Below the pieces are notes generated by a model, which ran no database searches, was not told the DNA's origin, and saw only the letters and a program-made list of their open reading frames with translations. From Plotosus lineatus (lineage: Eukaryota; Chordata; Actinopteri; Siluriformes; Plotosidae), in assembly GCA_024760905.1 (NCBI GenBank), contig CM045745.1, positions 15,728,782 through 15,792,781 of the forward strand: DNA of 64,000 nt, written 5' to 3'. Below are positions 55,167 to 64,000 of this stretch, one piece after another. The translations under genes were made by a program, and so were the position numbers. Positions within the stretch are counted from its first letter, which is position 1. Each line of letters begins with the position of its first letter.

Positions 55167-56980
55167 AGTGATGGTATGGTAACAGTGATGGTATGGTAAC
55201 AGTGATGGTATGGTAACAGTGATGGTATGGTAACCGTGATGGTATGGTAACAGTGATGGTATGGTAACAGTGATGGTATGGTAACAGTGATGGTATGGTA
55301 ACCGTGATGGTATGGTAACCGTGATGGTATGGTAACCGTGATGGTATGGTAACAGTGATGGTATGGTAACCGTGATGGTATGGTAACAGTGATGGTATGG
55401 TAACCGTGATGCTATGGTAACAGTGATGGTATGGTAACAGTGATGGTATGGTAACCGTGATGGTATGGTAACCGTGATGGTATGGTAACCGTGATGGTAT
55501 GGTAAACGTGATGGTATGGTAACAGTGATGGTATGATAACAGTGATGGTATGGTAACCGTGGTGGTATGGTAACAGTGATGGTATGGTGACCGTGATGGT
55601 ATGGTGACCGTGATGGTATGGTAACAGTGATGGTATGGTAACCGTGATGGTATGGTAACAGTGATGGTATGGTAACAGTGATGGTATGGTAACCGTGATG
55701 GTATGGTAACCGTGATGGTATGGTAACCGTGATGGTATGGTAACAGTGACGGTATGGTAACAGTGATGGTATGGTAACAGTGATGGTATGATAACAGTGA
55801 TGGTATGGTAACCGTGGTGGTATGGTAACAGTGATGGTATGGTAACCGTGATGGTATGGTAACCGTGATGGTATGGTAACAGTGACGGTATGGTAACAGT
55901 GATGGTATGGTAACCGTGATGGTATGGTAACAGTGATGGTATGATAACAGTGATGGTATGGTAACCGTGATTGTATGGTAACAGTGATGGTATGGTAACC
56001 GTGATGGTATGGTAACCGTGATGGTATGGTAACCGTGATGGTATGGTAACAGTGATGGTATGATAACAGTGATTGTATGGTAACAGTGATGGTATGGTAA
56101 CCGTGATGGTATGGTAACAGTGATGGTATGGTAACCGTGATGGTATGGTAACCGTGATGGTATGGTAACAGTGATGGTATGATAACAGTGATGGTATGGT
56201 AACCGTGATTGTATGGTAACAGTGATGGTATGGTAACCGTGATGGTATGGTAACAGTGATGGTATGGTAACCGTGATTGTATGGTAACAGTGATGGTATG
56301 GTAACCGTGATGGTATGGTAACAGTGATGGTATGGTAACCGTGATGGTATGGTAACCGTGATGGTATGGTAACAGTGATGGTATGATAACAGTGATGGTA
56401 TGGTAACCGTGATTGTATGGTAACAGTGATGGTATGGTGACCGTGATGGTATGGTAACAGTGATGGTATGGTGACCGTGATGGTATGGTAACCGTGATGG
56501 TATGGTAACAGTGATGGTATGGTAACCGTGATGGTATGGTAACAGTGATGGTATGGTAACAGTGATGGTATGGTAACCGTGATGGTATGGTAACCGTGAT
56601 GGTATGGTAACCGTGATGGTATGGTAACAGTGACGGTATGGTAACCGTGACGGTATGGTAACAGTGACGGTATGGTAACAGTGATGGTATGGTAACAGTG
56701 ATGGTATGGTAACCGTGATGGTATGGTAACAGTGATGGTATGGTAACCGTGATGGTATGGTAACAGTGATGGTATGATAACAGTGATGGTATGGTAACCG
56801 TGATGGTATGGTAACAGTGATGGTATGGTAACAGTGATGGTATGGTAACAGTGATGGTATGGTAACCGTGATGGTATGGTAACAGTGATGGTATGGTAAC
56901 AGTGATGGTATGGTAACCGTGATGGTATGGTAACAGTGATGGTATGGTAACAGTGATGGTAAGGTAACAGTGATGGTTTG
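55167..56980. repeat. 17-bp minisatellite, 106 full units
   Basis: The unit is agtgatggtatggtaac, with the main variant changing the next base pair of the junction (aacAg or aacCg). From the first unit start at 55167 to the last at 56969 is 1802 bp, exactly 106 x 17, so there is no net length change in any unit. Minor variants include gatt for gatg (about 55969, 56071, 56207, 56275, 56411), gacgg, gtatgataac and gtggt. A partial unit closes the array. Because 17 is not a multiple of 3 and the minus-strand unit has no stop in any phase, the minus strand is open for over 600 codons in overlapping frames with a 17-residue period; these frames are artefacts. Confidence 0.97.
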
Positions 56981-58173
56981 GGGGATGCATCAGTAGCCAC
57001 AGCATGGGTGAGTTGCATTAGTGATTTTTTTTTTTTCATTTTAATAGCTATTTCTGACCTACATAGTGTTTCAACTTTCTCCACAAATAAATGAAATGTT
57101 GTTGACACTTTTTCAAATACATTGATCAGAAATTTCTGTGATTTTGGCTAAACAATGTAGTTTCTGTGTTGAGCAATCGAGATCATTACATCCTAGGAAG
57201 CATCATGAATTAACTAGGATTTGGTATGTAGTAATCTTTAGATGAATTTCCCAAGTGCTGTTTCTTATTGGTCTATACAGAAGACATGAAATAGTTTCCT
57301 GTTCTTTTTCATTGCCCTAACCATTGCCTGTGTAGTCCATTACCCTATAGTTACCCTCTGCCCCCTCGCTTCGCTCTTCTTTCCACACAGTGGAAACTTT
57401 CTGGATCCTTTAACTCTAATCTTCTCCTGTTTTCACTCAGCAAAAGAAAAGAGGTACTGGATGCACATGAAAGCAGAGGACAACATTAAAAATAAACATT
57501 CAAATGAACCATTTTAATCATCTCAGATTTCGGAAAGAATTTATAAGGGTATTAGGGCTTGCAGAGGTTTTATAACCTTCATCAAGCTATGGTGTTTGTA
57601 TATAAATGTATGCATTTTCAAACCGTGCAATATAATAATGTAAATCCTCAAATGAATCTTACTATATTTTTATATATTACTCCGACCCACTATAATTTAG
57701 CAATAAAATGGCTTTGATTATAACAAAGCCTGAAGTATGTGTGCCAGGAAATGTGAAGTAGCCTTTCCTAATGGGAGGTGGGATCCAACATCATTAGGAT
57801 GTGTTGCTTAATTCCCATCAGAGAAGTCTTTGGCTTTACCTTCATTTGTTCCAAACCTAAACATATTAGAAAATGGAACTGGTGGATTTAGGAAGGAGGA
57901 AAGCATGGAGCTTCAAGTTACTTTTCAATTAGTTATTTAGAAGTTGATGGTGATGATCAGGAATATTTAAAATCACAGCAGTGTTGCCTCAAGCTCCCAT
58001 TCTGGAGTCAACGTCTTTTTACTTATGCCTCATTCACTATGACATAATCCATGCAACCACCGCACATTTGTCATAACACTGCTCAGATTTAGGTTATCCG
58101 TTGATCTGCCACCACAAACAATGTGTTCTGATGCTTTAGTAGATTTCACAGAAATTTTTATATCTAGCGCAAT
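56981..58173. other. No recognised gene
   Basis: Unique AT-rich sequence with no recognised repeat. Confidence 0.42.
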
Positions 58174-58189
58174 ACACAATAATAAATAC

Positions 58190-58544
58190 CGGGCAGTGGT
58201 GGTCTAGTGGTATAGGGCGCTGGATCGCTGATCCAAAGGTTGGGGGTTCGAGGCCCACTCTCCACAGGGTTGTCACTGTCCCCCCAGTGCAGCTAACTGG
58301 ATTATCAAAGGCGGGCCATGTCTGTCACTGTCTATGGTGAGAGGCATGTAAAAGAACCATTGTTGACTTTCGTAAAGAGTAGCTGCAAAGTCGTCAGCGT
58401 GTTTCTGTCCCTTGCTAAAAAGGGTTGTGACAGGAAGGGCATCCGACGTAAAAACCTCTGCCAAATCAAACGTGCAAATCAGATGATTCGCTGTGGCGAC
58501 TCCCGAGTAACAAGGTAAAAGCCGAAAGGAAGACAAACAGACAG
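58190..58544 (+). mobile_element. SINE-A with RTE-like tail, full length, 16-bp TSD
   Basis: The tRNA-like head includes A-box-like tggtctagtggt (58200-58211) and B box ggttcgaggcc (58245-58255). The body starts at about 58288 (cagctaactggattatcaaa). The tail holds gacaggaagggcatccgacg and gattcgctgtggcgactccc, ending ggaagacaaacagacag. A perfect 16-bp direct repeat acacaataataaatac flanks it (58174-58189 and 58545-58560), so it is a young, intact insertion. RNA polymerase III promoter boxes in the head would drive its transcription. Confidence 0.95.
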
Positions 58545-58670
58545 ACACAATAATAAATACACAATTATTGTTTATATGTCTTTTTTAAATTATTTTATTG
58601 CTATACTTTGTACCATAAAACTCAAATGTAATTGGTTGATTCTTTTTTTATTTTAAACAAACACCTCTGG

Positions 58671-59012
58671 GGCAGCAAGGTGGTATAGTGGTTAGCACTT
58701 CTACCTCACAGCAAGAAGGTCCTGGGTTCGAGCCCCATCCCTGGTGAGGTTGATTCTATGCAGAGTTGCATGATCCCCCCATTCTTGCATAGGTTTTCCC
58801 TTTGCGCTCCAGTTTCCTTGCACAGTCCAAAGTCATGCACTTTTGTCAAATTGGAAATTCTCAGTTGGCCCTTGGTGTGAATGTGACTTTGAATAATTGT
58901 GTGTCTGTGTTGGCCCTGGTGAGTCATTCAGGGTTTACTGTACCATCGAACACTGTCATCTGGAATGAGCTCCAGCCTCCCTGCCACTTTAATTATGAAG
59001 AAGTGGCTCAGG
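58671..59012 (+). mobile_element. SINE-B copy, full length
   Basis: The head (ggtggtatagtggttagcac, tcacagcaagaaggtcctgg, B box gggttcgagcccc), central block (cattcttgcataggttttcc) and 3' part (gagctccagcctccctgcca) are in order. Confidence 0.85.
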
Positions 59013-59139
59013 AAGTGAATCAAAAATGAATATATTTGATTTGATAGAAATTGTTTTTTTAATTTCATGTTATTTACGTATGTTCTAATTTGATTTATTT
59101 GCGTTTTGCAACAACATACATATTTATCATTTCTATATA

Positions 59140-59560
59140 CAGTGGCACCTCGCAAGATGAGTGTCCCTTTATATGAGAAACATGCTTAATGAGGAACACT
59201 TATGAGTATTTTCTGCACTGAAAGAAGAGAAATATCTCAAAACACAAGAATGCAATCTGCACAACTCGGTAAACAAATAATCACTTGTTATTCACGTGAT
59301 CACACAGCATCATCTCATTGACTGCGGAATTCTGGGTGAGTCAAATAACATCTGTTCCTCGTCTCGTAAGCATCTCTTGCAAGTTTATTGCTAACTCTGT
59401 GCTTCTTGGTGATAATTACGACATTAAAATCTGTGTTACCATGGCAACTAAAGGGAATATTGGAAAGAAGGGAAGTAGGGAAACAAAATTGCAAGAATGA
59501 ACTGTCGAATTGAAGAAAGAGATTATCGATATGTCGCCATATGTTGGTGATGCCAATACA
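59140..59560 (+). mobile_element. pogo-D: Tigger-like 5' part, truncated
   Basis: After TA it starts cagtggcacctcgcaagatg. At 59441 an ATG opens MATKGNIGKKGSRETK, a stop follows at 59498, and downstream codons read TVELKKEIIDM, recalling the N-terminus of Tigger transposases (basic start, then helix-turn-helix). No right end was found, and the sequence beyond about 59560 is unrelated. Confidence 0.65.
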
Positions 59561-59914
59561 AGTGCGCCCGGCCTAAAAAACCGGACATTCTCATGGAAAA
59601 AGATTCTCCTTTCAAAAACTAACCCCCCCCCCCCCCCCCCCCCCGCCGCCTTTTATGTTTGACTCTTTGCATCTTCCAGGTAAAGTACATGTTTGTTTTT
59701 CTTTTTTTTTTCTTTTTTTTAATTGTTCATTTTGTAGTATGAATTTCACATTTTATTCAGAAAGGTGAACTTTGTTTCTTTTAATTTTACCTTAAGATTG
59801 AATGAGTGTGTGATTGAGTATGAGTTATGCATTAACATCTCAAATGTCATGCACTTCTTCTCGATGTCTAGTGTTCTTAAAACAAGCACCAATCCTCCTA
59901 AGACCCTGACCATG
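59561..59914. repeat. C-run and AT-rich spacer
   Basis: A C homopolymer at about 59625-59644 and T-rich tracts; no gene. Confidence 0.6.
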
Positions 59915-60300
59915 ATTTAATTTAATTCAGATTTATTTGTATAGCGTTTTTTACAATTCACATTGTCGCAAACAACCTTTAAGTAAAAGTAGGAATTTAC
60001 CAAGTACAAAGGAGTTGAAACATTTTACTGCAACCTCTACACCGTAATCAACAAGACTGTGGCAATGGAGGCAAGGGGAAAAACTCCCTCAGTTGACATG
60101 AGGAAGAAACCTTGAGAGGAACCAGACCCAAAAGAGAAACATATCCTCATTTTTGTGAAACCATAAAAATACACATCATATAAGAGAAACTTCATTACCA
60201 TCCAACATGAAGTCCGGCTGGTTATACGACAACTGTAAGTCCTAAATTATTATGGCAAAAGAGTTTAAAACACCAGTTGCAGAAAGTCATCTTTACAGTC
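59915..60300 (+). mobile_element. Dispersed fish repeat, class unknown
   Basis: Sequence such as tttatttgtatagcgttttt, ggggaaaaactccctcagtt and gaggaagaaaccttgagagg is familiar from many fish genomes. I recall it as a repeat but cannot name its class, and no ends are visible. Confidence 0.5.
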
Positions 60301-60515
60301 TATCCAAGTCCATGTGGATCTTCATAAGGAGAAAGAATCGGCTTCCAAAATGAGCACTTCAGCCAGCATCAGCACACCAGTACAAACTACAGGACTCAGA
60401 GGATTAGGAGGATCAGGATTACTGGCATCCCAGAAGCAGCATGTATACCTCAGCAAAAAGAAAAAAAATGGGTTGGGTAGGGGAGAGAAATTGTTAGGTA
60501 TAACTCATAGTAGTA

Positions 60516-61162
60516 CAGTGGTACCTCACCTTATGATAGTCCCAGCAAACGAAAAATCCAGGTTACGAAAAACATTTTCCAAATTTTTTTGTGTTTGTAT
60601 ACGAAACAAGTTCTCCTTACAAAACAAGCCAAACGGGCCATTCAAACATTAAAACAATGCACAACCTGCTTTCCCATTGACTATCCTCCAACATCTCGGC
60701 CCGCTGCCCTCCCATTGGCTAGGAGGGATGATGCAGCTCCCTCCCATTGGCTATTGTGGAGCTGCATCTTCCATAATGCTTTTTGTGTAAAGGACAGAGT
60801 GATTGCTTTTTGACTGAGGCTTTTAACCTTCCTTAAACATTTGTAAGATTATAACTCTGCTAAGAAGACATGGTCAACACACACACAACATGAGTGTGAT
60901 TTCCGGTGCGAGTGAAAAGCGGAAGCAGGCTCGTGACATCGCAAAGGAATATGGCCAAACCCGTCTACCATCGGTACGACATTGAAGCAGAAGGAGGTCT
61001 TAAAGGTATGCTTTAATAATTTTTAAAGGGTTTAGGGGGTAGTATTGGGGGCCTTGGAACGAATCACACATTTTACATGTAAAATGTGGCTCAATTTACG
61101 AAAAATCCAGGTTAAGAAAAAGGCTCTGGAACAGATTAATTTCGTAAGGTGAGGTACCACTG
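60516..61162 (+). mobile_element. pogo-B deletion derivative, full length, 647 bp
   Basis: Ends cagtggtacctcaccttatg and cgtaaggtgaggtaccactg are inverted and flanked by TA (60514-60515, 61163-61164). Near 60890-61000 it keeps MSVISGASEKRKQARDIAKE-like codons and then, one base out of frame, the STIGT.LKQK motif seen in the other copies. No catalytic domain. Confidence 0.88.
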
Positions 61163-61864
61163 TATAATGTTAATACTAGAATTTATGATTGCGGAGTGTA
61201 CGCAGGGGTTCTGGCATGACTGACTTTGGCAGCACAACTAAAAGGAGAGCTCCAGAAAGAGTTCCAACATGAGGGCACCCTGTAGCATTGAGCAATCAGT
61301 CACTCCGCTGCCAACAGACCTGGTAGAGTGAGGGAGTGACAGCACCTTAGCATCACAGTTCACCAATTCATCAATGATCAGTTGATTAATAAAGTTGAAC
61401 AAAAAGATATATTGAGTAGTGCTTCTCGTGTTTTTGATTGTTTGTTTGTTTGCTTTGTTTGTTTGTTTGTTTGCCTGCAGTATGTTTTCTCACATGCTAA
61501 AAATTCTGCAACAGTGGGAAGAACCAGATAACATATTTCGAGTCCTCTGATTCATTTTCAGGTTCAGGTCTGCCTGTCTGAGGATGAGAGATATGCACAC
61601 GCATCTTGCCAAGCCATCTCCCATCACTCCAAACCAGAGCTTTGCACTCAAATCCCTCTGTAATGCAGACAAAATGTTATGCATTCCTATGTTTTCTTCT
61701 TTTTGCTCTGTCTTTCACTCTCATTCTCTCTGCTTAAATTGCGCCATCTCTTTCTCCTGACCAGGTTCATTTTACTGCTGCTTGTTTTATTTTGTTTTGT
61801 TTTGTTTTGTTTTGTTTTCTGCCAGTAGCTGCTGCAAATAAGTTATCAGGTGTGCAAATCTCGC

Positions 61865-61895
<31 letters not shown>

Positions 61896-62235
61896 TGAAA
61901 TTTAGAAGAAAGGTTCCCAGTAGAGGATTCCAGGACCCACGGTGCCTTTGTCACCCTTTGTCATACTTTTCAGCACTTCTACAGACACCCGGAGGTCAGA
62001 GAGCCTGGGCCTTCCCACACACTTAGCTTGAACAGATTAAGCAGGGATGAGAAGCTCTACATCTCATCCAGAAGGAAAATCCACATCACATGACAGATTT
62101 GTGTAATAAGTGTGCTGTAGAAACTGGAGGCGTTTGCTGATTCTTACTGTTGAAACAAAAATGATGAGTTGTATCATATGCCACCAAAGATTTGTTTCCT
62201 AGAAGCAGAAGTATTGCAATAATTAATCCTTAATC
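61163..62235. other. Unique DNA with simple repeats
   Basis: (TTTG)n at about 61440-61472, (TTTTG)n at about 61790-61818 and an A-run at 61867-61893. No gene was recognised. Confidence 0.5.
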
Positions 62236-62347
62236 GCTGCGATGGCCATTGCGAGCTGTCCAAGGTGTCATCTGCCATCACCAAGAGTCGGCTGAGATGA
62301 CCGCCAGTCTAATTAGGATTAAGCGGTTCAGAAAATGAATTGATGAA
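62236..62347 (+). mobile_element. SINE-A/B L2-like tail only
   Basis: It contains gctgcgatggccattgcgag, agtcggctgagatgaccgcc and aattaggattaagcggttca. Because this tail is common to SINE-A and SINE-B, the source cannot be told. Confidence 0.72.
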
Positions 62348-63428
62348 TCCTTGATTGTTACATAATTGCAAGTTTCAGGTATAAATCTTAATTGGAATTA
62401 ATTTAAAAAAAAAAGCACAATTTCCTAATTCACTCGTGAATATTTAAATATGGGTAATCATGAGCGAAAGGTTGTATCAGTATTCTCACTGAGGCAGTAC
62501 GAGTGCTGGACGTATTTATAGCAGTATAAGTACTGTTTCATTATTGTTTTATGTGTATCTCATTCAGAAGCCAACAAAGGAAATTGAGCTGGAAAATTTC
62601 CAACGTAATGTCTTCTGAAAACCAGCAGTGCTTCTGGCCATGTGTTTGGTATTAGGGAGACGTTTGTCTCGATTTAAATACATTCTCTCCTGATGTCCTT
62701 TTTTAAACTAGTATACAGACTAAAGAGGCACACGAGACAAAGAAACAGTGAAAAAAAAACAAAAAACAAACGGTCCAACCTGACGTTATCATCATCATTT
62801 TATTTTCCATCCTTGCCCATCTATATGTTCTTTGAAAACTCTAAAATAATCCAAAGGTAAAGTGAATCATTGTGCTGCTGTAAAAAACAGGTGAAGGCAG
62901 ACAGGTAATTTGTTTAAAGTGTTGAAACTGTATCAGCCAGAAAGCTGGAAACTGTTCTTTCTTTTTCTTTATATTATAACATATGATATGATATTAAAGT
63001 GATACATTTCTACAGTGAAGGCAGCCAGGTCTTGTGAGATCCTGATGCTTTATGTTCTGGCAGGACGGTTGTGTTTATTACTGTGACCAAAATCTGAGTA
63101 GGGTTCAGTGCAGAGCTTGAACTCCTGAGATTTTCAGCCAGCTGGTCTTGGTGGTTGGATGGTTGGTTGGTTGCTGGACCAAATTACATGTTGGACAGGC
63201 TTGACGGTGCAGCCTAAAGCTGCCTCACAGTTTAGCAAACATCTACATGAAGTGACCTTATTTCCACCATTTTGGACCGTTGGGATCTTATGAAATACCC
63301 CACTTATTTGTTGAGGGGATTTTGAGACACCCAGTCGATCCAGAAGTCGGCTCAGGAATATTCAGTCAGAGATTATAAAAAAAAAAAAAATGAATGGCAA
63401 CATTGAGGGAAAGCAAAAATTTGCATTG

Positions 63429-63465
<37 letters not shown>

Positions 63466-63825
63466 AGAGAGAGAGAGAGAAAGAAGAGAAATGGTGTTTA
63501 AAAAGTCAGCGCATAGAGGTCAGGGATGTCTCCTGATAGTGCAAAACTCATCTAGAGTCATAATGGAAGTTTTCTAGTCATCAAACTGAAGGCAAATACA
63601 GAAAATTAAACAAAGGTAATGAGAGCTGTTTTAAAAACTTCAGCAAATTTCTATTCCCATGCTGGTGATTCTCAGTGCTTTCGCCTCATCAAATATATCC
63701 ATACCAAACACTCACATGTTATGTCTTTTATGATTCTTCAATATAAGAACATTGAATTCGATGTATTTTTTTAAATCTTGTTGAAAATCAAATTATAAAA
63801 AATTGTTCTTTAACATTGATGCAGG
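62348..63825. other. No recognised gene
   Basis: Unique sequence with an A-run at about 63433-63462 followed by (GA)n to about 63481. Confidence 0.42.
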
Positions 63826-64000
63826 GCTGGTGATAGACTGGAAGCCCAGTGCTAAGGTTCTGGATTACCAATCCCAAGGTTATGGGTTCAAGCCCCACTT
63901 TCATCAAGGAATCACTGCTGTCCCCCGGTGCTAACCATGTCTCTCCCTGTCTGTGATGAGCGGTTCATGTAAAAGAACCATTGCTGACTTCTGTCAAGAG
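63826..64000 (+). mobile_element. SINE-A, continues beyond the window
   Basis: A decayed head (ggattaccaatcccaaggtt, B box gggttcaagcccc) and body (taaccatgtctctccctgtc, aagaaccattgctgacttct) run to the window end. The tail lies outside. Confidence 0.8.

Noticed and set aside
55167..56980. CRISPR-like array
   Set aside because: The units are contiguous 17-mers without spacers, and the surroundings are eukaryotic repeats.
55050..57108. Two overlapping minus-strand reading frames of about 650 codons
   Set aside because: They are produced by the 17-bp repeat: its minus-strand unit has no stop in any phase and 17 is not divisible by 3, so frames stay open and give the same 17-residue period. 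No codon or domain signal.
58195..58270. tRNA gene
   Set aside because: A and B boxes are present but the cloverleaf is not complete, and the segment continues into a SINE body with a target duplication; the other tRNA-like heads are likewise parts of SINEs.

Overview
The window looks like vertebrate, most probably teleost fish, nuclear DNA. The base for this is the repeat content: a tRNA-derived SINE population, RTE/Rex3-like and L2-like LINEs, Tc1 and pogo/Tigger-like DNA transposons, hAT-type MITEs, Gypsy-like solo LTRs and long (CA)n, (TA)n and (CT)n microsatellites. I see no prokaryotic or viral gene organisation and no confidently recognised host protein-coding gene. Two short stretches have exon-like properties (29983-30236 on + and 32718-32779 on -), but I cannot assign them to a family. 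The window could be intergenic or part of a very large intron. SINE and MITE family names used here (SINE-A to SINE-G, pogo-B to pogo-E) are labels of convenience.

Layout. 1-10 kb: unique AT-rich DNA, then SINE-A copies, two hAT MITEs with 8-bp target duplications, a foldback MITE, and a pogo-like MITE (pogo-C) between TA microsatellites. 10-20 kb: nested SINEs, a complete but dead Tc1 element (12995-14610), a truncated RTE LINE, a pogo-B fragment and microsatellites. 20-25 kb: a near full-length but broken RTE LINE on the minus strand (about 19959-23022), followed by remnants of a Rex3-like and an L2-like LINE. 25-40 kb: a head-to-head pogo-E palindrome, pogo-B copies, a solo LTR (29223-29654), LINE fragments and SINEs. 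40-50 kb: a truncated Tc1 fused to a MITE end, a 5'-truncated Rex3-like LINE, a second pogo-C copy, and several SINEs. 50-58 kb: a solo LTR (51862-52356), pogo-E, a SINE-A copy, and a 1.8-kb array of 17-bp minisatellite units. 58-64 kb: SINEs, a third pogo/Tigger-like type (pogo-D), pogo-B, and mostly unique DNA.

How the parts relate. The dominant SINE (SINE-A) has one tRNA-like head and body but two alternative 3' ends. One resembles the 5' leader and the 3' end of the RTE LINE at 20-23 kb joined together, which would let RTE machinery mobilise it. The other resembles the 3' half of a second SINE (SINE-B) with an L2-like terminus. Several pogo-like MITEs keep fragments of a transposase DNA-binding domain (CENP-B/Tigger type) although the catalytic part is gone. 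Every transposase and reverse transcriptase seen is frameshifted, deleted or truncated, so the elements here look like inactive passengers. All similarity statements are by-eye comparisons within the window or recognition of known families; none has been tested by alignment or database search.
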